Assembly (NCBI RefSeq): GCF_027460265.1
Contig: NZ_JAPZBC010000001.1
Coordinates: 7,304,001-7,368,000, forward strand
Length of the DNA: 64,000 nt
Direction of reading: 5' to 3'
Origin: Streptomyces sp. WMMC940
GTDB taxonomy: Bacteria; Actinomycetota; Actinomycetes; Streptomycetales; Streptomycetaceae
The notes beneath the pieces are model-generated. The model made no database searches. It was not told where the DNA came from and saw nothing but the letters and a program-made list of their open reading frames with translations. Both the position numbers and the translations under genes were made by a program. This document shows, in pieces, positions 55,577 to 64,000 of the stretch. Positions within the stretch are counted from its first letter, which is position 1, and each line of letters begins with the position of its first letter.

Positions 55577-56440
55577 ATGTATGTGGCCGGCAGCGGCATC
55601 AGCGGGAGCACGGCTGACGCACTGATGTATTTCTGGTTCCTCCTGGTCGCACTGTCCACCGTCTACGTCGCCTACGACGCGTTCACCAAGAACCCCGAAC
55701 TGACCGTCATGAAGTGGGGCTGGGTCCTGGTGACGCTCTACATCGGTCCGGTCGGCGCGGCACTGTACGTGCTCTCCTGCAAGGAACCCGGGCCCGGAAC
55801 CCACGAGCGGTTCGTGGCACCCCTGTGGAAACAGGCTTTCGGATCGACCATCCACTGTGTGGCGGGAGACGCCAGCGGCATCATGATGGCCGCGGTGGTC
55901 GCGTCGGTGCTGGGCCTTCCTCCCTGGGGCGACAGTGTGCTCGAGTACCTCGTGGGTTTCGGCTTCGGGCTGCTCGTCTTCCAGGCCCTCTTCATGCGGG
56001 ACATGCTCGGCGGAAGTTACCTCCGGGCCGTGCGATCCACCGTGTTCGCGGAGTGGCTGTCGATGAACTGCGTGATGGGCGCCATGGTGGCCGTGCTCGT
56101 GATCATCCGGAGTCATGTGCCGGGTACCGACGACGCGGGCAGCGTCCGCTTCTGGGCCACGTTCTCCGTCGCGGTCCTGGCCGGACTCGCCTTCGCCTAC
56201 CCCGTGAACGTCTGGCTGGTGGCCAATCACCTGAAGCACGGGATGGGTACCGTACGGGTACTGGGCGAGGGCGGCGAGGCGGTACGCGCGGCGGCCCCCG
56301 GGCCGGTCCCGGCCGGCGCCGGAACGGACATGCCGCAGAGCGAGGTGACCGGGGCGCAGAAGGCCGCGATGGCGACCCTGACCGTCGTCTTCCTCGCCTC
56401 CGGTGTCCTGCTGGCGGGCATCTTCGGGGATCTCGGCTGA
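55577..56440 (+). CDS. DUF4396 domain-containing membrane protein
   Basis: A predicted integral membrane protein of about 287 residues with the pattern of DUF4396 proteins. Hydrophobic segments: ALMYFWFLLVALSTVYVAYD, KWGWVLVTLYIGPVGAALYVL, ASGIMMAAVVASVLGL, YLVGFGFGLLVFQALF, a segment through NCVMGAMVAVLVIIR, and VAVLAGLAFAYPVNVWLV. The conserved core HCVAGDASGI contains Cys, His and Asp. A last segment (MATLTVVFLASGVLLAG) ends the protein. The ATG at 55577 has GAGGGG ten bases upstream; a TTG at 55520 and an ATG at 55556 are alternatives. Function unknown; no operon partners. Confidence 0.8.
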   Translation: MYVAGSGISGSTADALMYFWFLLVALSTVYVAYDAFTKNPELTVMKWGWVLVTLYIGPVGAALYVLSCKEPGPGTHERFVAPLWKQAFGSTIHCVAGDASGIMMAAVVASVLGLPPWGDSVLEYLVGFGFGLLVFQALFMRDMLGGSYLRAVRSTVFAEWLSMNCVMGAMVAVLVIIRSHVPGTDDAGSVRFWATFSVAVLAGLAFAYPVNVWLVANHLKHGMGTVRVLGEGGEAVRAAAPGPVPAGAGTDMPQSEVTGAQKAAMATLTVVFLASGVLLAGIFGDLG

Positions 56441-56711
56441 CACGGCGTCGGTTTCCCTCCCTCGGGGGAATCCGGGACCAGCGCGGGAGCGGCCCGGCTG
56501 CTGGCCGGCGGGGAAGTCGGCGACGCCGGGCAACCGGACGCCGGCGCGACGGCACCCACGAGCCCGCGCCCGCACGAGCGCCGCACGAGTTGTGCCACGT
56601 GTCGTGGTCGGTAACCTGATCTCGTGCCGATGCCGAAGCACTCCCTCCGGTTCGCCGCACCGGGAGCCTCCGTGGCCGCGGTCGGCGTGCCGGCCCGTAC
56701 TCCTCGCGCCC

Positions 56712-58064
56712 ATGCGTGAGAGACTCCGGGCCCAATTGTGGCCCCTGCCGACGCTGGGTGTCGCTCTCGCCATCGTCGCGGGTGTGGGACTGCCCGTCCT
56801 GGATGGGCGGACGCAGCACGACATGCCGCCCTGGCTGCGGGCCTACCTGTTCGGCGGCAGCCCCGACGCCGCTCGCTCGGTGCTGGCGGCGATCGCCGGC
56901 TCGATGGTCACGGTCACGGCGCTGACCTTCTCGCTCACCGTGGTGACACTCCAACTGGCCAGCAGCCAGTTCTCCCCGCGTCTGCTGCGCACCTTCACCG
57001 CAGACCGGTACGTCCAGGCGACCCTGGCCCTCTTCCTGGCGACCTTCACCTTCGCCCTGACCGTGCTGCGCACCGTCCGCACCGGCGAAGACGGGCGGAC
57101 CGGCTTCGTCCCGCAGACGTCGGTCACCGTGGCCTTCGTTCTCACCCTGGCGAGCGTGCTCGCTCTGGTGCTGTTCCTGTCGCACCTGGCACGCGAGATC
57201 CGGATCGAGACGATGATGAGCAGCGTCCTCTCCGCCGCCGACCGCACCATTCACCGGCTCCTCCCGGAGAATCCGGACCTCACGGGTGAGTCCTCCGCGA
57301 GGGGGGTCTCCGCTGCCGCTCCACCGGAACCGCCCGCGAACGCGCTCACCCTGGCCGTCGGAGCCTCCGGCTTCCTCACCTCCGTGGACGAGGCGGCTCT
57401 GCTGAAAGCAGCCGTCGAAGCCGACGCCCTTGTGCACATCGACCGCCAACCGGGAAGCTCGCTGATCGCCGACACGCCCGTCGGAGCCGCCTGGCCGCGC
57501 GCCGGACGGCCGTTCACCCCCGGCACCCGGGAGCGTCTGGCCGAAGAAGTCTCACAAGCGGTGCGGACCGGTGACGAACGCACCGACCTCCAGGACGTGG
57601 CCTTCGGACTCCGCCAGCTCACCGACATCGCCGCCAAGGCGCTCTCCCCTGGCATCAACGATCCGACCACCGCCGTACACGCCCTGTCCCACTCCTCCGC
57701 CCTGTTGTGCGAGCTGGCAGGCCGTGATCTCGGCCCTCGGCTGCTGCGCGACGAGCACCAGCAGGTCAGGGTCGTGCTGCGCCGTCCGGACCTGCAGGAC
57801 CTGCTGGACCTGGCGGTGGACCAGCCGCTCCGCTACGGCGCCGCCGAGCCGGCCGTCCTGGCGCGCATCGCGATGCTCCTGCGCGAACTCGCCTGGTGCA
57901 CCGCCCCCGCCCGCCACAAGCCCGTCGCGGCCGCACTCGCCCGGTTGCGTTCCACCATCGACGCCCAGGACCTCCACGCCTCCGAGCGCCTCCGTCTCAC
58001 CGAGCTGGCCGCACACGTCGACGAGGCCCTGACCGGGCGATGGGCTCACGCCCCCAGGGGCTGA
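56712..58064 (+). CDS. DUF2254 family membrane protein
   Basis: A predicted membrane protein of 450 residues with four N-terminal transmembrane helices (about residues 12-32, 58-82, 104-124 and 138-160) and a large soluble C-terminal domain. The family pattern is seen in TLQLASSQFSPRLLRTF right after helix 2 and in DVAFGLRQLTDIAAKALSPGINDPTTA in the soluble part. This agrees with DUF2254. Function unknown; a transport or sensing role in the membrane is only a guess. The ATG at 56712 has no strong ribosome site, yet no better in-frame start lies close. It follows the DUF4396 gene after about 270 bases. Confidence 0.82.
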   Translation: MRERLRAQLWPLPTLGVALAIVAGVGLPVLDGRTQHDMPPWLRAYLFGGSPDAARSVLAAIAGSMVTVTALTFSLTVVTLQLASSQFSPRLLRTFTADRYVQATLALFLATFTFALTVLRTVRTGEDGRTGFVPQTSVTVAFVLTLASVLALVLFLSHLAREIRIETMMSSVLSAADRTIHRLLPENPDLTGESSARGVSAAAPPEPPANALTLAVGASGFLTSVDEAALLKAAVEADALVHIDRQPGSSLIADTPVGAAWPRAGRPFTPGTRERLAEEVSQAVRTGDERTDLQDVAFGLRQLTDIAAKALSPGINDPTTAVHALSHSSALLCELAGRDLGPRLLRDEHQQVRVVLRRPDLQDLLDLAVDQPLRYGAAEPAVLARIAMLLRELAWCTAPARHKPVAAALARLRSTIDAQDLHASERLRLTELAAHVDEALTGRWAHAPRG

Positions 58065-58462
58065 CCGCACGCCCGTACGGAAACGGCGGGGAGCAGGTCC
58101 GCTTCCGCCACGCCGGGCAGTGGCCTACCACTCGCCGCCCCCAAAGGCCGTCCGACCGACACGTCCTCCGGTGGCCGGGGGCCGCCGCCTCTCCCGGAAG
58201 GGCTCCCTCCTCGATGGCCTTTCGGACATACGAGCAGCGGCGCCGGTCTTGGACTCGTCACGGGACTCTGGACGAACCGCAGGTCACAGATGTCCGCGGT
58301 ACGTCCGATCTTCGACGCAGCAAGGGGGACGCACTTGCCCCCCGGCAGACCCGGCTGCGAGCATCCCAGCGCGCGCTGCGGCGACCGGAGCACGGGACAG
58401 ACGCCGGTCGACCCCCCACCCGTTGGTTCTGCCCGTCGGACGACCAACACAGGAGTGCCCCC
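58065..58462. other. Intergenic region upstream of the repeat protein
   Basis: 398 bases with no supported gene. An AGGAG at 58451-58455 serves the next gene. I could not identify a promoter or operator with confidence. Confidence 0.5.
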
Positions 58463-58969
58463 ATGCTGCGCTCGAAACTCCGGTCCCTGTCAGTCGGCGT
58501 CGGCTCGGCCGTCGCCATGGTGGGCGTCGCCCTTGCCCCCACTACGGCATCCGCCGCCCCGGCGCTCCCGTCGCACACCGAGGGCGGCGCTTCAAGCGTC
58601 TCCTCGCAGACGACCGCCGCCGGGTTCTGGTCGTGCACGGTACCGCCCGGCTACACGTACACCAACACTCAGAACACCCTGTCCTGTTCGACCAGTGGCG
58701 GGTTCCGGACGATGTACTACGTGCAGCCTCCCGCGGACGGCCTGTGGGCCTGCACCACCATGCCCGGCTTCACCTACAGCAATACCCAGAACACCCTGTC
58801 CTGTTCGACCAGCGGTGGGTTCCGCACCATGTACTACCTGCGCACGCCCAAGACGGGCCTGTGGGCCTGCACGGTACCGCCCGGCTTCACCTACACCAGC
58901 ACTCAGAACACCCTGTCCTGTTCGACCAGTGGCGGGTTCCGCACCATGTACTACCTTCGGGCGCTGTGA
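58463..58969 (+). CDS. Small secreted protein of three near-identical 39-residue repeats
   Basis: A 168-residue protein with a clear signal peptide (positive MLRSKLRS start, hydrophobic core, likely cleavage after TASA near residue 31). The mature part has a Ser/Thr-rich linker followed by three tandem repeats beginning at residues 54, 93 and 132. Each repeat starts with GLWACT or a close variant, contains NTLSCSTSGGFRTMYY, and has exactly two cysteines, likely forming one disulfide per repeat. Aromatic, Thr- and Ser-rich composition suggests a small beta-rich extracellular module that could bind carbohydrate or cell wall. I recognise no family. ATG with AGGAG at 58451. A strong terminator follows. 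It stands alone as a single-gene unit. Confidence 0.85.
   Translation: MLRSKLRSLSVGVGSAVAMVGVALAPTTASAAPALPSHTEGGASSVSSQTTAAGFWSCTVPPGYTYTNTQNTLSCSTSGGFRTMYYVQPPADGLWACTTMPGFTYSNTQNTLSCSTSGGFRTMYYLRTPKTGLWACTVPPGFTYTSTQNTLSCSTSGGFRTMYYLRAL
58622..58966. repeat. Three tandem 117-base coding repeats
   Basis: Units 58622-58738, 58739-58855 and 58856-58966 (the last lacks two codons). The central stretch of each unit is almost identical at the DNA level, including synonymous positions, which suggests recent duplication or ongoing homogenisation. Confidence 0.9.
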
Positions 58970-58974
58970 TCTCC

Positions 58975-59009
58975 CGTTCCGCGCGCCGCTCCGGGCGGCG
59001 CGCGGAACG
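58975..59009. terminator. Strong hairpin after the repeat-protein gene
   Basis: Perfect 15-pair stem: CGTTCCGCGCGCCGC (58975-58989), loop of five, GCGGCGCGCGGAACG (58995-59009), starting six bases after the stop codon. A typical streptomycete factor-independent hairpin without a T-run. Confidence 0.85.
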
Positions 59010-59239
59010 GCGCGGTCATCGTCGGCGTCGGAGCTCCTGCCGCAGGCCACGCCCGTGCCCCTTGTCCACGATCGCTGCCGGTCCGGCGTACGGCGAACAG
59101 GCCGGCACGGACTGCTGAACACCCCTGCGGCTCGGATCCCTTGGGCCGGCACCGCCCCCGTACCTTCCGCAGTAGCGGATCGACGACGGGGGAGCGCTGC
59201 GTCTGATCGAATGCACGGACGCGCTGCTACGCTCCGACC

Positions 59240-60802
59240 ATGTCGTCCGAAATGCCCTCTGCGCCTCTTCGCTCCTATTGGAGCAACGGCCGGCAGGGAA
59301 CTCTCCTCGCGGCATATCTCGGGCTGTTCGTCGTCAATGTCAACGTCCTGATCACCTACGTCGGGATCTTCGACATGCAGCGTCGTCTGGGCATGGGGGA
59401 ATCCGACCTGCAGTGGCTCGTGGGTGTCTACAGCATCGGTATGGCCTCGGCCACGATGATCAGCGCGACACTGGCGGACGTCTTCGGCAGGAAGATCGTC
59501 TACGTGGTGAGTCTGAGCGTGTACATCGCGTGCTCGTTGGGCGCTGCCACCACGTCGAGTGTGCTCGTCCTCGTGGTGGCAAGAGGAGTTCAGGGGGTTT
59601 CGGCCGCTGCGGTCATCGTCACCTCACTCGCCCTTGTGAGCAGGGTGAGCACCACTCGGGAGGCGGGAACGAAGGCTGTCGGGACCTGGGTTGCCGTGGG
59701 GAGCGTGGCGGTGGCCATGGGGCCGCCCGTGGGAGGAATCCTGGCCCAGTTGATGGGCTGGCGCGGCCTCTTCGTGGCCACGGTTCCGCTCTGCTTCGTC
59801 GTGCTGGTCATCACACTCCGACGGGTGTCCGAACCTCAACACGTGCCCATCCGCAGATTCGACTGGACGGGCCAGTTCTTCTTCATCACGACGGTGGCGT
59901 CACTGGCCTTCGTGATGATCCAGGGGCCGTCCTTCGGATGGCTCTCGGGCATCACGCTCTCGCTGCTCGGGCTGAGTGCGGTGGGATTCCTCGCCTTTGT
60001 GGTCCGTGAATCCCGAGCCCGCCATCCCATGCTCGACATCTCCCTGTTCCGTAACCGGTTGTACGCCCTCGCCGTGGCCACGGTGTTCTTCGCCGCCTTC
60101 TGCAACGAAGGGGCGTTCTTCGTCGTGATGCAGTACTACCGGAGCATTCGAGAGTATTCCCCGGTGGAGGCCGGGTTCCTCGTCCTTCCGTTCGCCGTCG
60201 GGTATGCGGCGGTGGCCCTGAAGGCCGCAGGGCTGCGCAAGAGATTCGGCCTGCGGCGTTTGCTCCTGTCCGGTCAGGCGGGTCTGCTGCTCGGTCTGCT
60301 CACCATGGTGCTCGGCTTTCCCGTCGGCAGAGGCACGGTGCTGCTCGGCATGGCCGTCGTCGGCATGGCCTCGGCCATGGTCATCACACCGGTCGTCGCA
60401 CTGGTGCTGGAGATCATGCCACCGGACCGGTCGGGTATGGCGTCCGGAATCGTGAACACCCAGCAACCGCTCGGCGGGGCGATGAGCTTCGCCGCACTCG
60501 GCACGGTGATGACCGTGTGGTTGGGAGCCACCCTCGGCAGGGACATCGAGCAGGTGATTCCCGATCCGGCCGAGAGGATCGGCGCCAGCCGCGACATCAT
60601 TCTGCACGCGGATCCACACACGCATGTCTCGATGAGCGCACCCGGCGCGCAGATCCGCCACTTCGACGCGCGCCTCGCGGACATCGCGGAGCGGAACTTC
60701 ATCCAGGCCGGCCAGCTCAGCCTGGGAGTGGCGGCGCTCGTCGCCGCCGCCGTTCTCGCCGTGCTCTTCGCGGCTTTCCCCGGCGGTGCGGAGCGCCCCT
60801 GA
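59240..60802 (+). CDS. MFS drug:proton antiporter-type transporter (DHA2 family)
   Basis: A 520-residue major facilitator protein with about 14 hydrophobic segments. Motif A-like LADVFGRKIVYVV follows helix 2. VARGVQGVSAAAVIVTSLALV and GPPVGGILAQLMGWRGLFVATVP are motifs B and C of the antiporter subgroup. The C-terminus has an unusual polar extracytoplasmic loop of about 60 residues (near HADPHTHVSM) before the last helix. The ATG at 59240 begins a normal N-terminus. Substrate unknown. It lies about 4 kb beyond staC and reads the same way, so export of staurosporine is possible, but intervening unrelated genes and a terminator speak against a shared operon. Ends at a convergent terminator with the protease gene. 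Confidence 0.9.
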   Translation: MSSEMPSAPLRSYWSNGRQGTLLAAYLGLFVVNVNVLITYVGIFDMQRRLGMGESDLQWLVGVYSIGMASATMISATLADVFGRKIVYVVSLSVYIACSLGAATTSSVLVLVVARGVQGVSAAAVIVTSLALVSRVSTTREAGTKAVGTWVAVGSVAVAMGPPVGGILAQLMGWRGLFVATVPLCFVVLVITLRRVSEPQHVPIRRFDWTGQFFFITTVASLAFVMIQGPSFGWLSGITLSLLGLSAVGFLAFVVRESRARHPMLDISLFRNRLYALAVATVFFAAFCNEGAFFVVMQYYRSIREYSPVEAGFLVLPFAVGYAAVALKAAGLRKRFGLRRLLLSGQAGLLLGLLTMVLGFPVGRGTVLLGMAVVGMASAMVITPVVALVLEIMPPDRSGMASGIVNTQQPLGGAMSFAALGTVMTVWLGATLGRDIEQVIPDPAERIGASRDIILHADPHTHVSMSAPGAQIRHFDARLADIAERNFIQAGQLSLGVAALVAAAVLAVLFAAFPGGAERP

Positions 60803-61006
60803 ACCGGTCGTGCGCGGTGCGGACCGCCCCTGCCCACGGCCCGTGCGCCCGGGTTCACGACGGGGAGGGCGGGCCGGGAGTGCAGCAGTGAACCGGGAGT
60901 GCGACTTCGGCGGGGCAGGGGGCGAAGGGCGGCACGGGGCACCTGGGCAGCGCGACGCCCGCACTCGCGCGTGGCGCTGCGGGATCCCGACCGGAAGGGG
61001 AACGCG

Positions 61007-61040
61007 TGATCTGCCGGTGCCCCGAGGCACCGGCAGATCA
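61007..61040. terminator. Bidirectional terminator between MFS and subtilase genes
   Basis: Perfect 15-pair stem with a four-base loop: TGATCTGCCGGTGCC (61007-61021) and GGCACCGGCAGATCA (61026-61040). It lies 14 bases from the stop of the leftward protease gene and about 200 bases after the MFS stop, and is symmetrical enough to act in both directions. Confidence 0.88.
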
Positions 61041-61053
61041 GCGGGCGGAACCG

Positions 61054-62856
61054 TCAGAAGGTCAGGCCCCAGGAGTCGATGTACCCGGTGTCGCCGGCGT
61101 AGACATCGGACACCCGCAGCTTCCAGGTGCCGTTCGCCGCGACCCCGGAGGCGTCGACGGTGTAGGTGGTGAGCAGGTTCGCGGTGCTGTCGCCGGACGC
61201 TTCCTTCAGGCGCGCGGACGAGCCGTTCGGGGCGACGATCTCGATGATCAGGTCACCGCGGTAGGTGTGCTTGATGTCCACGTCGATCTTCAGGCTCGAC
61301 GGGGCGTTGCCGCTGCGGCCCGTCACCGCCACGGACGAGGTCACCCAGCTGCCGTTGTCGGGGATGCTGACGTCGGCGGTGTTGCGGAAGACGTTCGAGC
61401 CCGTGGGCGTGGTGCCGCCGGAGCCGAGAGCGGCACCCGCGTCGGCGAGGCCGGCGCCGCAGCCACCGGAGCAGGAACCCGGCAGTGTGCGGGCCTTGCT
61501 CTTGATCGTCGACTCGATCTGCGCCGGGGTCAGGGACGGGTCGGCGTCGACCATCAGCGCGGCGAGGCCGGCGACGTGCGGTGCGGCCATGCTGGTGCCC
61601 TGGTAGGCGACGTAGTTCTCGCTCCCGATGCTGCGCGCACCGCTGTTGAGCGTGGAAAGGATGCCGTTGGAACTGCTCGGCGAGGTCTCGCCGCCGGGGG
61701 CCGTGATGTCGACGACGCTGCCGTAGTTGGAGTAGTAGGCGCGGTTGCCCTGGCGGTCGCTCGCGGCGACGGTGATGACATTGCCGCAGCCGGCCGGGTT
61801 GAAGTAGGCGGCGTTGGCGTTGTCGTTGCCCGCGGCGACGACGATCGTCGTCCCGCGGCCCACGGCCGCGTTGATCGCGCTCTGGGTGCCGGAGTCGCAG
61901 CCGCCCTCGCCGCCGAGGCTCATGTTGATGACGTCGGCGGGGTGCGGGTTGTTCGCCACGCCCTGGACGGAGCCGCCGGACGCCCAGGTGATGGCGTCGA
62001 TGATGTCGGACGTCAGCCCACCGCACTTGCCGAGCACGCGCACCGGCTGGATGGTCGCGTCGTAGGCGATGCCCGTCACGCCCTTGCCGTTGTTCGCGGC
62101 GGCGGCGATCGTGCCGGCGACGTGCGTGCCGTGCCAGGAGTTGTCGGTGTTCTGCCCCGGCACGGGCAGGCCGTCCTCGTCCACACCGCACTCGCCGCGG
62201 TTCATCCAGTCGCCTGGGTCGGCCGCGTTGCCGTCCCGGCCTCCTCCGTCCTGGGAGATGAATGGGTCGGAGATGAAGTCGTAGCCGCTGACGACGTTGA
62301 CGGCGAGGTCCGAGTGCGCGACGTAACCGGTGTCGATCACCGCGACGTTGACGCCCTGTCCGGTGGCCTTGCCCCAGGCCGCGGGAACGTTCATGCCCGC
62401 GGTGCTCTCGAAGAGGTCCCACTGGTGGCTGTACTCCGGGTCGTTCGGGGAGACGGCCGTGGCGTACATACGGGTGTCCGGGACGACGTAGGCGACGTCC
62501 GGGTCGGAGCGGAAGGCTTCCATGACGTCGGCGGCCTCGCCCTCGTCCAGCTTGCCGCCGAGGTCGAGGAGGGCTGCGCCGGTGCCGAGGCGGCGGTCGA
62601 AGCCGACCGATTCACCGGCCTTCTCTCCCTTGGCCCGGGCGTCCTTGTCCGCGGCGGAGTCCGATGCGGCCTCCGCCGCGCGGGACTTGTATCCGACGAT
62701 CAGGCGTTCGACGGGCGTGTCCGCGGTGGAGGGCGCCGCGGAGGCGGCGGGTTGCGGGGAGGGCGTTGCTGCGGCGGAGGTTGCGGCTCCCGTGGCGAGA
62801 AGTGCGGTGGTGGTCACCGCGAGCACGGATATGCGAAAGGGTCTGGAACGGTTCAA
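61054..62856 (-). CDS. Secreted S8 family serine peptidase (subtilase) with C-terminal P-domain
   Basis: An extracellular protease of 600 residues. Signal peptide at the N-terminus (hydrophobic core about residues 10-30, AAA before the cut). Propeptide of about 100 residues (inhibitor I9-like; VERLIVGYKS, then VAYVVPDTRM). Catalytic domain with Asp 175 (VAVIDTG), His 242 (WHGTHVAGT) and Ser 422 (GTSMAAPHVAG), plus oxyanion Asn in AAGNDN. Several cysteines may form disulfides. The last 110 residues are a proprotein-convertase P-domain (HTYRGDLIIEIVAPNG, DSWGLTF end), often for stability. Start TTG at 62856, after GGAAAGG. Expected to degrade extracellular protein. Long 5' region of about 430 bases upstream. 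Confidence 0.95.
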   Translation of the reverse strand: MNRSRPFRISVLAVTTTALLATGAATSAAATPSPQPAASAAPSTADTPVERLIVGYKSRAAEAASDSAADKDARAKGEKAGESVGFDRRLGTGAALLDLGGKLDEGEAADVMEAFRSDPDVAYVVPDTRMYATAVSPNDPEYSHQWDLFESTAGMNVPAAWGKATGQGVNVAVIDTGYVAHSDLAVNVVSGYDFISDPFISQDGGGRDGNAADPGDWMNRGECGVDEDGLPVPGQNTDNSWHGTHVAGTIAAAANNGKGVTGIAYDATIQPVRVLGKCGGLTSDIIDAITWASGGSVQGVANNPHPADVINMSLGGEGGCDSGTQSAINAAVGRGTTIVVAAGNDNANAAYFNPAGCGNVITVAASDRQGNRAYYSNYGSVVDITAPGGETSPSSSNGILSTLNSGARSIGSENYVAYQGTSMAAPHVAGLAALMVDADPSLTPAQIESTIKSKARTLPGSCSGGCGAGLADAGAALGSGGTTPTGSNVFRNTADVSIPDNGSWVTSSVAVTGRSGNAPSSLKIDVDIKHTYRGDLIIEIVAPNGSSARLKEASGDSTANLLTTYTVDASGVAANGTWKLRVSDVYAGDTGYIDSWGLTF

Positions 62857-63287
62857 GTCGTGTCGCCTTTCCGGTCTGCTCCCGGCCGGTCGAACCGAAA
62901 TGGGTTGGTTCGGTCATGACAAGCCGACCCCTGGCCGCGTCAGGGAGATGTGGGGGTCGGTCGAGCCGGGCGGGGCCTCGTGGGAGACCCCGCGCACGGC
63001 GCCGGCCGGCCGGCGTGCATCAGGTGGTACCTCGCGGCGGATGCAGGTCGACCGGGCAAGTGGAAGGAACGTACGGCCGGAGTCCGCACACGAATATCCG
63101 GGGCCCGGGGACTACGGATACGTGATTAACCTCTGACCAAGCGCTTGCCTGTCCGATTGATCACTGAATGTGCATGTCATGGCGCGGATCGACCGGAGCG
63201 CAGAAGCACATGTGCGGGGATGCGGGTGCACATGAGGTCGCGCAGGGATGCGAAGCCGAGGTCGCGCAGGGATTCGAAGCGGATCGG
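62857..63287. other. Intergenic region with a palindrome and a short tandem repeat
   Basis: 431 bases between the subtilase start and the end of the right-edge regulator gene. It holds the palindrome CAAGCGCTTG at 63138-63147, a shape seen in LacI-family operators, about 280 bases upstream of the protease start. A 22-base direct repeat lies at 63234-63279. No gene is supported in it. Confidence 0.5.
63234..63279. repeat. Two-copy 22-base direct repeat
   Basis: Copies at 63234-63255 and 63258-63279 differ at one base; the period is 24. They begin with GAGGTCGCGCAGGGAT. The repeat lies just after the stop codon of the LuxR-type gene, so it is in its 3' region. Purpose unknown. Confidence 0.7.
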
Positions 63288-64000
63288 TCAGGCGTCGCCG
63301 GGAGTGCCGACCGGGGCGTTCCGCGTCCGCTCCGGCCCCTCCGGCGCGGCCGGCCCCCGCCAATCGGCGAGCTCCTGGCGAGAGGGCGTCCCCTGCTTCC
63401 GCATGGCCCGGGCGACGTGCTGCTCGACCGTGCGCGGTGACAGATGCAGGATTGCCGCGATCTCTCTGTTGGTGAGCCCGGCCGACGCCAGCTCGGCGAC
63501 CTCCCGTTCACGCGGGGAGAGTTGACCGCCGTACGCGGGACGACCCGGCGGACGGCCCTCCTTGGCCGGCTGGTGACGGCGTAGCTCGGCACGGGCGCGG
63601 GCGGCATCCCACACCGCGCCGAGCTCGGTGAACAGAGCCGCGCAGGACGTGAGTTCGTCGACGGCGAGGGTGGCGGCCGCTCCGGGACCGTCCTGCCGCT
63701 CGGACGGCTTCCGGCCGTTGGCGCCGAGCGCCTCGAGCGTGCAGCGTGCCGCGCCCTCGGTGACCAGCGCCCTCGCGTAGGGGCGCGGCGCGCGTTCGAA
63801 GGCCGCGGCGGCCTCACGGTACAGGGGGACGGCATCCAGCGGGCGGCCGTCCACCTCGGCCAGTGCCGCCCGGCTCCAGTCCAGCGCGGCCGTGGCGGAG
63901 GGCGCGTCCACCCCTGCCAAGCCGGACGACAGTTCCTCGAGCATGGCACGGGCCGCCGCCACATCGCCCGCTCGGGCCACCGCCTCGACGGCCCAGGGAG
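63288..64000 (-). CDS. LuxR-family transcriptional regulator, C-terminal part (continues past right edge)
   Basis: The 3' end of a gene that runs off the right edge. About 237 residues are visible. The first 160 are helical and Ala-rich with TPR-like pattern (GDVAAARAMLEELSSGLAG, LYREAAAAFERAPRPYARAL), as in large LAL/AAA-type LuxR proteins. The C-terminal LuxR HTH is LSPREREVAELASAGLTNRE, then AAILHLSPRTVEQHVARAMR. The last 30 residues are polar. A GTG at 63980 could start a shorter protein, but the frame stays open and coding-like to the edge, so a longer protein is more likely. Target genes unknown; the divergent or neighbouring subtilase is a candidate. Confidence 0.85.
   Translation of the reverse strand, partial: PWAVEAVARAGDVAAARAMLEELSSGLAGVDAPSATAALDWSRAALAEVDGRPLDAVPLYREAAAAFERAPRPYARALVTEGAARCTLEALGANGRKPSERQDGPGAAATLAVDELTSCAALFTELGAVWDAARARAELRRHQPAKEGRPPGRPAYGGQLSPREREVAELASAGLTNREIAAILHLSPRTVEQHVARAMRKQGTPSRQELADWRGPAAPEGPERTRNAPVGTPGDA

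Noticed and set aside
63161..63964. Alternative minus-strand frame at the right edge with Cys/Pro repeats
   Set aside because: It overlaps the LuxR-type gene in another frame; the LuxR helix-turn-helix is clear in the chosen frame. The repeats come from the 22-base direct repeat.
1..64000. CRISPR arrays, tRNA or rRNA genes, prophage or transposase genes
   Set aside because: None could be recognised on either strand; the repeats present are short coding or two-copy repeats without CRISPR spacing.

Overview
The window looks like part of a Streptomyces chromosome or of a close relative. It has very high G+C, codons that almost always end in G or C, frequent GTG and TTG starts, rare TTA codons confined to a few specialised-metabolism genes, and two natural-product clusters of streptomycete type. 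No rRNA, tRNA, CRISPR array or intact insertion sequence was seen.

Left part (1-21750): an iron-siderophore locus. A giant non-ribosomal peptide synthetase (NRPS) reads leftward off the edge of the window. Its visible part holds four complete modules and the condensation domain of a fifth. The adenylation domains of modules 1 and 3 each carry an inserted N-methyltransferase. Reading rightward beside it are two FecCD-type permeases and their ATPase, then a divergent pair made of a formyltransferase and an N5-hydroxylase for ornithine. Iron-box (DmdR/IdeR-type) palindromes sit in both divergent promoter regions. The gene set and the A-domain codes (Ser at module 2, hydroxyornithine at module 3) point to a formylated, N-methylated, ornithine-based hydroxamate peptide of the coelichelin/scabichelin kind.

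Middle part (22038-32656): an arsenic-resistance island followed by housekeeping-like and orphan genes. The island has an LMW-phosphatase-type arsenate reductase, an ArsR repressor and an aquaporin. A second ArsR repressor, a flavoprotein monooxygenase and an ArsI-like C-As lyase follow. The orphan genes are an Imm5-like protein, a lysophospholipid acyltransferase, a lone TOPRIM protein, and a TPR protein whose gene overlaps a polyprenyl synthase. A truncated P-loop ATPase precedes the next cluster.

Centre right (32968-55199): a complete staurosporine-type indolocarbazole cluster in the order staR-B-A-N-G-O-D-P-MA-J-K-I-E-MB-C. staO and staD make chromopyrrolic acid from tryptophan. staP and staC close and oxidise it to the indolocarbazole. 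staA/B/J/K/I/E build the deoxyaminosugar, staG and staN attach it by two C-N bonds, and staMA/staMB methylate it. staR, a large LAL/LuxR regulator, contains a TTA codon, which suggests bldA control.

Right part (55577-64000): a DUF4396 and a DUF2254 membrane protein, a small secreted protein made of three near-identical 39-residue repeats, an MFS transporter, a secreted subtilase with a P-domain, and the C-terminal part of another LuxR-type regulator cut by the window edge.

Coordinates of edge genes and of several start codons are judgement calls; the reasons are given in each entry.
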